Origin: Sordariomycetes sp. S80-01Y
Lineage: Eukaryota; Ascomycota; Sordariomycetes
DNA length: 64,000 bases
Direction of reading: 5' to 3'
Assembly (NCBI GenBank): GCA_037042185.1
Contig: JAXQJY010000027.1
Span: forward strand, 1,302,001-1,366,000
A program made the position numbers and the translations under genes. Under the pieces are notes generated by a model, which had not been told where the DNA came from, searched no databases, and was given only the letters and a program-made list of their open reading frames with translations. Below, one piece after another: positions 46,307 through 54,994 of the stretch; the first letter of the stretch is position 1, and every line of letters begins with the position of its first letter.

Positions 46307-47140
46307 TGCGGTTCTGGAGACGATGTCAGTAACTGGAGTTTGGTACTCCCAGAGAAGAGCTATCTCCACCGTTAAGGATACTCACCAATGCGAGCAACGT
46401 CGCTAGTTTTCGAAGCGGTTGGTACAGCTGTAGGGCTCAGGTGTTGAAGACAGCAGAGAGAGCGCGAGAAGGCAGACTTGAATGTCGTCGAGGCCCAAGG
46501 GCTTCAGCGCTAGTGTAGGCGCGTCGCGAGCTTGAGCGGACTGTGGTGTGGTCGCAGTGCAAGATAGAAGAAGCGTGAAGCAAAGGAAAGGGCATACCGA
46601 GGAGGGAAATTCAGGGGCTGCTGTAAGGAGTGACTTGAAGTTGACGTGAGGATGAGACCCCGGTTCTAAATAGACGCCAGCGCCGCATAAGAACAACTGC
46701 TGGCAGCTGCGCCAGTGCAGCGTAGGTGAACAAGCAGCTATGACAGCTGCTAGCGTGGATCACAATTTGATTCAGGCGCCAATCAACGATATTAATACAG
46801 TTCAATAATTGGAACAGATGATGTTGGAGCCATGTGTGGGTATGAAGTTCGCGGTGTCGTTTTGGAGGACGTTTGCGACTGATTGAGTTGGCAAGAAGCA
46901 GACTTATAACTTCGGGAAGCTGCAGAAGGCATTGAAGGCGGCTAATCACATATGGTCCTTCCGTGGAAGAGCTCTTTGTCCCTATGCATATCTTTTCTGG
47001 TCACAAAAGCTTGTTCACGTAGTCGACAAGATGATTATTACCTTAGCCAAGGTACTGTAGCCAGGTTTGCATTCTTGAGTAGTGAATATGGACGCGATCA
47101 AGCCGAATCTCGTAAATCCTAAATAATCCAAAGTCGCTGT
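46307..47140. other. Leader of RRM gene and 3' flank of FMP46
   Basis: Contains a minus-strand leader intron (46314-46385, donor GTGAGT, branch CTGAC, acceptor CCAG) in front of the RRM gene's ATG. No other gene recognised. Confidence 0.55.
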
Positions 47141-47664
47141 TTACTTCTGCGCGTTCAGAAGCCTCAAGATTTCCGACTCATTGTCCCCGGCAATGGCTTT
47201 CCCATTGTTCCAATCCACCACCTGTGACAGCGTTAGCTTGTGCCCGTACTCCTGCGCGCTCAACTTACCAGCGGCCGTTGCAAGTTGTCCTTGCTCTCCC
47301 TGAACTTTTTCAACGCGTCCTTCTCGTCCATAGCGCCCTTCACAATCTTGGGCACGCCGGCCTTGCCAACATATTCCAGAATGGTCTGCACCTGGCTCTC
47401 GGTGGGGAGGTCCTCGGTGATGTTGAGCTCGAATTGGTCGCGGTGAGGAGTGGTCTGGTGTGAGTGGTCGCTAGCCTGATCAATAGTGGCGCCCGAGGTC
47501 GCGTTCGCGGAGGCTTGTTTGAGCAGGTTGGCGACGCGGACTGAGGCGGGAGATCCGGCCTTGGAGAAGACCGTGACAATGTCAAGGGTCTTGTGCTAAG
47601 GCCGCTTTGTTAGTCGCATTGACTTGAATCATAAATGGGCTTGGGGACCTACGAAGCGGAACAT
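47141..47664 (-). CDS. FMP46-like thioredoxin-fold mitochondrial protein (DUF1687)
   Basis: Three exons, 47664-47653 (12 bp), 47595-47269 and 47221-47141, 139 residues. The tiny first exon gives MFRF, spliced to HKTLDIVTVFSKAGSPASVRVANLLKQ, which matches the fungal FMP46 family (putative redox protein of mitochondria with a thioredoxin-like fold). The C-terminal strand VVDWNNGKAIAGDNESEILRLLN is separated by a 47 bp intron with CTAAC branch. The family has no proven function. The thiol motif is not obvious, so a redox role is only inferred from the fold. Confidence 0.82.
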
Positions 47665-48432
47665 TGTGAATGGAGGTGATCTGGAGGAAGAAGTTTGGTG
47701 CTGAAGGACGAGGGTAAGATCTAATGGAACGAAGTTCCTCCCGATTATGCACGCCGAAGTTGAGTTCTTCGGCTATGCGTTGGTGGGTCCTAGCCCATTA
47801 GAGACAAAAAGACTGGATAGGCAAATGCGCGACTACAGCTGCGGCCAAGCTCCGCTTTTTATGGCAACCAGAGGTCAATAAGCTTTTGGTTATGCGACGT
47901 CATGCACGCACGCAATGGCATCTACCCGATCGGCTCCAGCTGCTACGGCAAGGTGAGTTGCTTGTCCCAGTGTTCCATTAGCCCCCCAAGATATTTTGCG
48001 ATAGAAAAGCTGAAGGGCATGTGTGGCAGATGAGAAGAGGTTGAGCTTTGAAAACCATGGACCGAGAGCTTGGGTTGACGTCATTTGTGAAGACTCAAAG
48101 CTCCTTTGTGACCCAGGATGGGCATGTAAACGTTGCACGAGTTCCTCAGGCTAGAGCTTCTTGACCGTTTCCAAGACCCTTTTTGCCCCTGTTGACCCGA
48201 ACTCATGTTCAAGCAGCCGCGAGCGCCAGCAACAATTTGCGAAACTGTGACCTGCCGCTGCGCTTGCTTTTTTTTATTGCTTTTCGGGACATTCCGCATA
48301 TCTTAGATGGCAGTCGCTAACGAACACAATGCATTGTCAAACTCCAGGGTCGCCATCAGCCCTTCGCGCTACTTAGTACAACTCTCGTTCTCCGAGCATC
48401 TCATAGATTGACCATTAGAGCAATATCATAAG
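47665..48432. other. Divergent spacer, FMP46 and the multi-TAG gene
   Basis: 768 bases without a supported gene; short frames on the minus strand have no motif. Confidence 0.45.
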
Positions 48433-50253
48433 ATGCTTCAACCTTCTCCGTCTGACGGGCAGGTCCCTGAGAGCGCCCCGCCTCCTGAGTCGGTGACGAC
48501 TTCAGCAACATCGCATGACACCTGTCCATACCAAAACGATCCAGCTTCGACTGAGGTTTCATCATCAGATGCTGACCTGACTCAACCTGTCCTGGAATTA
48601 CAAGAATCCCCTCCCCACGTCGAAACTAATGGGGCCGACAGTACTGTCGGTCACGAATTCGCGTTTCTGTCAGATGAGCAAGTCATATCATTGCCGTCAG
48701 GTCCTGTTCTTGAAAATCTCTAGCAGAAGACCCTTGGCCGGATCTACCGTTCTTCAGACAGCCTTATTATCGATGATCTGCACAATATCAATATTGTCTG
48801 CAAGGCCTTTGATCTTGATACTGGAGCTGTGGATGGACAACCCCCAGGCTATTGGCGACCTGCTGGAAAAGAACTCACCAAAGAACATTTTGCTCAGAGA
48901 TATCAGTATCTTTTCAGCGAGCTTGACAGTTTCATTGGACCGCAGTCGGGGTGCCCAAGATACGATAGTAACAGTCTTCGGTCCAAATTTTGCGCCTATC
49001 TCTTGAAACCAGTGCCGGGGCGCGAATCTCAAACAGCGCTGATGTTCCGGGCCACACAATGGAGGCCGCTCATGTAAGATCTTAGAAACGATGCTAGTGG
49101 GTATGTCGTTGACTTTGAATAGAAACAGGTCGCGCTTCCTCATTGACGAGGTCTTCGACTCCCCGGCCTAGCAGGCGGAGTGTGTCTTAGTGTGGTGCAA
49201 GGAGAACAGGAGTCCCGATTTCGACATCCCTCACTGCGCAGCATTCTTGAGTCAAGGGGAGCTTCTCGTGGAGGGCAGACTCACAAATGCCGAGATCAGC
49301 ACAGCACTGTGGGTGTGCACGAATCAATACGTGGCACATAAAGCAAAGTTTCGCTTCTATCCGGTAGGTTCAACGCCACTTATGTACCTATTGTTCCGTT
49401 TTAATGAGGGTGCTAAGTTGACTTTTAGTCACTTGTGTTCTCCTTCTCAGAACACTCGGTTCGACTTATCCAAGGCGTCCTCGATTCGTTCACGGAAACC
49501 TACGAGATCAGGTTCTCGAGCATCGTGTCTTTCAGCTTAGGGTTTATTGGAGTTCCTCCAAACTCAGAGCGATTTTGCACTGTACTACGCTGGTTCTTGG
49601 CGCGGCCTGCTGGAGACCTAGGCATAGGCGCTACCATAAACTATCCCAAGCATGAATGGAAAGCAGAACACCCATCCATCAGCTCGGTCATACCACAAAT
49701 CTTTCAGCAGGTTGAAGAAACGGTGGAGATGCAGGACTTAAGCGACAGCAAAGCGGAGGCTAGTTTGCTCATTCAGAACTCGTCCCCAGAGATGAAACAA
49801 ACCCAAGACGCAGAGAGGTCCCAGAGCGCCGAACATTTTCCCGAGGAGCAGCCCCAAGAGTTCGGCCAGACCGATCCCACTGAGCAATCCCAGAATTTGG
49901 AATAGTGGTTGCAAATTCAAGAGCAATCTGAAAATCAGGATCAGCCTGAGCAGCCGCCAAGTCTCGAGCCATCTCAGGAATTGCAATAGTGGTTGCAAAC
50001 TTTGCAGCAATACTTCAGTGAGGAACAGTATTGTCAGATGCCACCACCCGACCCAGCTCAGTCAAGGGAATGTTCCTCAAGTCCAACGCATTCTACGCAT
50101 TCGTTTTGGGTCGAAGATACAGAGAAGGATACATTCATGGGATATCAACCGCAAGTTCAAGACCAAGGTTATCCCCAGACTTTGGAAGATGCAGAGTGGG
50201 ATGAATTCTTGAAGACTTCGATAAAAGCAACTGGTCTTCAGTTTGCAAAGTAG
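48433..50253 (+). pseudogene. Unrecognised gene with four in-frame TAG codons
   Basis: From ATG 48433 one reading frame, spliced at 49074-49128 (or -49122) and 49364-49428, stays open to a final TAG at 50251-50253, except for TAG at 48721, 49169, 49903 and 49987. Both introns have good donors (GTAAGA, GTAGGT) and CTAAG/TTGAC branches, so most of the structure looks maintained. Between the TAGs the protein is well formed: GYWRPAGKELTKEHFAQRY, RYDSNSLRSKFCAYLLKPV, CAAFLSQGELLVEGRLTNAE and VRLIQGVLDSFTETYEIRF. The first 96 residues are S/T/P-rich; the end is Gln-rich with an 84-base repeat. A 42-45 bp intron could remove the first TAG, but with a poor donor. No family recognised. Dead gene or UAG read-through; undecided. 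Confidence 0.5.
49888..50010 (+). repeat. Direct repeat, 84 bp period, each copy with TAG
   Basis: Two copies, 49888-49926 and 49972-50010, encode S-Q-x-L-x-TAG-W-L-Q-x3-Q. Both carry TAG TGG TTG CAA at the same place. Either the TAG pre-dates the duplication or both arose independently. Confidence 0.7.
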
Positions 50254-51088
50254 CCTGACGCGAAAGTATAGTCTTCCCCAGGTTTTGGGTCTAGTCAAGC
50301 ATGCCTATTATACTGTGCGCTAGAAGCGTTGCGAAGAGATGACTTGTCGCAACGGTAGAGGTCGTGAAACAGAGTGGTTCCTTTGGGCTAGGGATTCGTT
50401 GCCGCCTTTACCTGTGGATCATTGCCTTTTGAACGTATCAGATTAGCATAAGAGCGAAGCAGTATAGTACCTCAGAGACGTGGGTGTACTAGGTTCCGAA
50501 GAAGCTCCTTCACCAGCTTGCAACATTCACCCCGTAATTCTTCCGTCTTGATGCTGTGAAACTAAAGTATACTATCCAGCCAGAAATGAGAATCACTGTG
50601 TTAGTCCCGAAGCCTTCTCATAAGCGGGATAGTTACTTAGGCTTGGGGTGAACCATGAACAGGCTGGGCGAGAGAGTTTCACTTTGGTTGGGATGCTTCA
50701 ACAGCGGCAATCAAGGTTGTATCGCAAGATTGTACAGTCCAGACGGTACAGGGCCCGGAGCAACAGTTTTCGTCTACAGAATGACTTCCAGCTTTCTTCT
50801 ACTACCGTTGTCGATGTCATTACGGAAGGCTTGTGATCTTTCAGGACGGCGCCGGGTGAGGTCCGAGGCGCCGACCCCGGCGAAGGATGTTGGCGCGGGT
50901 CACGGCCGGGTCCAATCGGCTTAGCCCCAATTATTCCCGACTTTTCTGTCCACCCCTGTCGCCGCCGAAGCCAGAGGCGAATTTCCAATCCTCCATCATA
51001 GACCTGAGCTCTCATCACCATCTGCTTCACCCCGATCCGATTCCCTTTACCATATCCCCTCATTCTCCATTCCTTCTGGGTCGCTGTC
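50254..51088. other. Intergenic 0.8 kb, no gene seen
   Basis: 3' flank of the TAG-containing gene and promoter of lipoyl synthase. Frames at 50650-50920 lack motifs. Confidence 0.45.
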
Positions 51089-52358
51089 ATGTCAGCTCTC
51101 GCACCCAACATGCAGCGTGCCCGCGCTCCCCTTCGCAAAGCGCTCCCCTCCACCATCCGCACCTTCGCCACCATCCCCTCTGAGCCAACAGCAGATAAGA
51201 AGCAGCGCAAGTCCTACTTCACCGATCGCACAGTCGCATCCTTCGATGAATTCGTCTCTTCCAAGGGCCCCAAACCCTTGACGCCCACAGAAGCCTACAC
51301 CCTCCGGACTGCCCAGGTCGGGCCTGAGGGCAAGAAGCGAACAATCACCCGTCTTCCCGAGTGGCTCAAGACGCCCATTCCCGCCGGAAACGAGAACTAC
51401 AAGCAGATCAAGCGCGACTTGCGAGGATTGGGACTGCACACCGTCTGCGAGGAGGCACGGTGTCCAAACATCTCCGAGTGCTGGGGTGGAAGTGACAAGA
51501 ATGCTGCCACCGCAACCATCATGCTCATGGGCGATACCTGCACACGCGGTTGTCGCTTCTGCAGTGTAAAGACGAGTCGGACGCCGCCGCCGTTGGATCC
51601 CCATGAACCGGAACATACAGCCGAGGCGCTTGCACGTTGGGGGCTAGGATACGTCGTGCTCACCACCGTAGACCGCGACGATTTGGTAGACAGTGGAGCG
51701 CACCACCTGGCGGAGACGATAAGAAAGATCAAACAGAAGAAACCCTCGCTTCTAGTTGAAGCGTTGACGGGAGATTTCCAGGGTGACCTGGACAGTGCCG
51801 CGTTGGTGGCCGAGAGCGGGTTGGATGTCTTTGCGCACAACATTGAGACAGTGGAGGATCTGACGCCATACGTACGAGACCGACGAGCAACCTTCAGGCA
51901 GAGCTTGTCCATCTTGAAGCATGCGAAGGATGTCAAGGGGCAGGATGGCATCATCACGAAAACTAGCTTGATGCTGGGCCTGGGGGAGCAGGAGAAGGAG
52001 GTCATGGCTGCGATGGAGGGTAAGTCGGTGATGCTGAACCTCAGTGAGCGTCGCTAACGAGGTCGTAGAACTAAGAAAAGCAAACGTCGACGTCGTTACC
52101 TTCGGCCAGTACATGCGCCCGACGAAGCGCCACCTGAAGGTCGAGAAATACGTCACGCCTGACGAATTTGAGATGTGGAAGCAGAGGGCCATGGATATGG
52201 GCTTCCTATACTGCGCCAGTGGGCCCTTGGTTCGCTCGTCGTACAAGGCCGGTGAGGCCTTCATTGAGAATGTCCTACGCAAGCGTCAGGGCCAGAAGGG
52301 TCCTTCGGGCACCCAAATAGACCAGTCTGCTGCAACGCAGACCGCCTCGACGGTCTAA
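51089..52358 (+). CDS. LIP5: Lipoyl synthase (mitochondrial, radical SAM)
   Basis: Inserts two sulfur atoms into octanoyl chains on lipoate-dependent enzymes (pyruvate and oxoglutarate dehydrogenase E2, GcvH) in the matrix. Two exons, 51089-52019 and 52069-52358, 406 residues. An N-terminal presequence ([20 protein letters not shown]) precedes the auxiliary-cluster cysteines C120-x4-C125-x5-C131 and the radical-SAM cysteines C151-x3-C155-x2-C158 ([10 protein letters not shown]). The serine ligand motif [12 protein letters not shown] is present near the C-terminus. The intron joins [13 protein letters not shown]. The enzyme destroys its own auxiliary cluster as sulfur donor, so it depends on Fe-S supply. 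Confidence 0.97.
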
Positions 52359-52573
52359 ATAGAATTCTTTCTCGGATTCTGTTGTATAGTAGACTACATG
52401 AACCTGGTTTGGATTGCATGGACGGCGTTGACGGATACCCCTGGATGGAAAGGGGGCTTAACTTTATATTCATTACAAACGGCCTTCAACATTGGCCAAT
52501 ACTGATCACACTTTTTGCGCCAGAATTTGCCCGAAATAGACCACCTGCTCAATCTCCTGATACGGCGGTCGTA

Positions 52574-53658
52574 CTAACTTGAATCCCATATTCCCCTCAG
52601 CGCTGTGAGGGCGATAAACAACGCCTCCTCCGTCCTAATGGTCCGGGAACCCTGGTTCGGCAGCACGTTGACCCAGTGGTCAAACAACTCCCTCGTCTTC
52701 TGCCCCTGAACACCCATGCCACCCAACTGCTCGTCGTTCATCGATGCATACTCCAGGCCCCGCGGTCCGCCGAATACAATCAGCAGATGCTTGAAAGGCA
52801 CCTCCTTCCCGGGCGGAAAGGTCTTCGATATCGGCGAGCCACGCTCAGAGGTACCGATGCTCACATCGTAGCCGTCCTCATGTGGACTCTCGGTGAAAAC
52901 AGCTGACAGCGACGAAGCTTGCCTCACTTGATAGCCCCAGTAGTAGCCCCCCTCGGTCCGTGGCGCATCAGGCGCGATACACTCAGGGTAGTCATTCTCG
53001 TTGTCGGGGAATTTCAACGTCACCCTCGTCTTCGGCGGGACGTCAGCTTCCACTTCGACCGGCTCACCCAGCCCACATTCCACCAGTGTGCCCTTGCCCG
53101 TGCTTGTCTTGCCAGCAACAGCGATGCCTTCCCTATAGGAGATCCATTCTTTCTGGTTAGGGTGGTGCGGCATGTCCAGACTCGGAAGTACAGCAGTCAT
53201 GCGCAGATTGGGGTGCAGCGGGAAGAGCATCTTGCGCATGAATGGCGGTGCTTCGACGTAGGATAGAATATGCGAGAGGAAGTGACAAGGGTCGGTGTCG
53301 CCGGTGTAGGAGTTTGGGTCGACATTTCGGGGGCGTTCGTTCAAGGGGGAGTCGTCGAAGATGACGATTTCGTCAATCGAGAAGACGGCGAGGGCGCGCG
53401 CAATGCGACCAGGCATTGTCAAGCGCTGATCAGCTGTGGCGAGGTTCGAAAGCACACTGCTGGGGACCGCGACGGACAAAGTCCAGTCTCGACCGCCATC
53501 CTGAGGGTTGAAGATAGCGGATGGTTTCCAGGAAGTGGTGTCCTGTCGCCCACCACCATTGTGGGCGGTTTTTCGTTTCTGCAAATTCTTCAGTTTACAT
53601 TAAAGCTCTAGCGACGACTTGAGGATCTAACCTTGTTGTTCCTCTCGTGGTAAGACAT
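52574..53658 (-). CDS. SPOUT RNA methyltransferase (C9orf114/DUF171 type)
   Basis: Two exons, 53658-53632 (27 bp) and 53578-52574, 343 residues; the 53 bp intron joins MSYHERNNK-KRKTAHNGG. Family blocks: TLSVAVPSSVLSNL, TAVFSIDEIVIFDDSP-like strand and helix (ARALAVFSIDEIVIFDD), HFLSHILSYVEAPPFMRK, and knot loops LIVFGGPRGLEY and NVLPNQGSRTIRTEEALFIALTAL. The last is the SAM-binding trefoil-knot end. Human and yeast relatives (SPOUT1, YMR310C/YGR283C) are nuclear or ribosome-linked RNA methyltransferases; target RNA unknown. A basic N-terminus agrees with RNA binding or nucleolar location. Confidence 0.88.
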
Positions 53659-53905
53659 TTTGAAAGTCAGATATGAAATTGCCAGGATTCAAGAGCGGCG
53701 AGGTCGGTGAACAGAAAAGTTGCGGCGTGGGGTGAAATGTCCGGCAGAATTGATGGAGCTATCTACACCGCCTGCCATTCCGACTCACGCCACCTCATGG
53801 TTGGTCCGGTGGCTCGGCCCATCCACGCTGCTGTCAACTTCAGACGTGCGACATTAGAACAATACCCTTCCAACTCTGCCGAATCGTCCCTCTTCCCGAG
53901 TGACC

Positions 53906-54648
53906 ATGTCGATCAACATTCGTTCAGCTGCCGAATGGCAGTCCTTGCTAAAGGACACTAACGTCGTCATCGCTGACTGTACGACCCTCGCATCCCCCAC
54001 GATGCAACGGCTCACTAACGGCTGTAGTCTACGCGGACTGGTGCGGTCCTTGCAAGATGATAGCTCCGCATTTCGAGCGTCTCGCCAAAGAGAACAGTAT
54101 CGACAAGAAGGTCGCATTCGCAAAAGTCAACGTTGACTCCCAATCCACCATCGCCAAAACCAATGGCGTCTCTGCCATGCCTACCTTCAAGATCTTCCAC
54201 AACGGCACGTGCGTGGAGACTATCAAGGGCGCCAACCCGAGTGATCTGTCCGATGCTATCGGCAAGGCTACGAAGTTGGCGAACACCCCTGGTGGCAGGG
54301 CTGGTGATGTGTTCAAGACCCCGGGCCGGACGCTCGGTGGCGGCAATGCTCAAGGCGGTGCCGGTGGGGGCTTTGACTTTGGGAAGATCCTGAACATTCT
54401 AATCATGTTTGTTGGGATGTACCTGGTTTCATTCTTTGCGGCAAGCAACAAGAAGGATAGCTAGTTGGGAACATGGTTGGCTAATGATGGGACAGATCGA
54501 CGCGGCCAAGGCAGCAGAGACCTCATGGTTCAACAAGTACAAACCATCTGAGCCCAAAGACACTACAGGAAGCGGAAAGGCTGGCTCGGGCGCGCCGAAG
54601 GCGCCTGTAAAGAAGTTCAGGACATTGGCGGATCTAAGCTCGGAATGA
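53906..54648 (+). CDS. Thioredoxin-domain protein with membrane tail, GC-AG intron
   Basis: Exons 53906-53978, 54028-54440 and 54496-54648, 212 residues. Intron 1 (49 bp) restores FYADWCGPCKMIAP, a complete thioredoxin active site. cis-Pro motif: MPTFKIF. After the domain a Gly-rich linker (TLGGGNAQGGAGGG) leads to a membrane helix ILIMFVGMYLVSFFA. If the second intron (54441-54495, donor GCAAGC, acceptor ACAG, branch CTAAT) is spliced the protein continues IDAAKAAETSWFN...FRTLADLSSE. If not, it ends ASNKKDS at 54464. The first version matches the related-fungus pattern I recall (tail with AAE-x-S-x-FN). Could be tail-anchored in the ER or mitochondrial outer membrane. Confidence 0.8.
54441..54495 (+). 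other. Probable GC-AG intron
   Basis: Donor GCAAGC, acceptor GACAG, CTAATG branch 15 bases upstream, 55 bp, phase 0. No GT donor nearby gives an in-frame join to the downstream conserved tail. Confidence 0.6.
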
Positions 54649-54994
54649 AGAGAGGCTTACGTGTGGTTCACTACTTTTGATAGCAGGCGTTGAGCGTTCG
54701 AATTTCAAAGATATTTCAGATTCTCAATATTCTATGCAGCATTTCTCGGCAAAACGGACGTCTTGTCGGCTCTGGTCTGGTCTGGTCTCTGGCGGCGTAC
54801 AGGATCATGCCAGGATATAAATGGCAGTGGATCAATCGGACGTGAGCTCCGGCCAAACCGCCAATGAGCCAACGAATAATTGCAATACGCGGTCACGTGC
54901 TCACGCGCATCTCGAAAAAGTCTATGGTGAAAGTCGCCAGCAACTTTTTTTGCGACAAACATTTCTCTGTACTACAACTTTCGTTTGATGCATC
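54649..54994. other. Spacer before RSM22
   Basis: 346 bases; a TCTGG repeat (three units) around 54771-54785 is the main feature. Promoter expected here. Confidence 0.4.

Noticed and set aside
48682-48726. 42-45 bp intron removing the first TAG of the multi-TAG gene
   Set aside because: Donor GTCATA is poor and no branch point is seen; kept only as a possibility in the gene entry.
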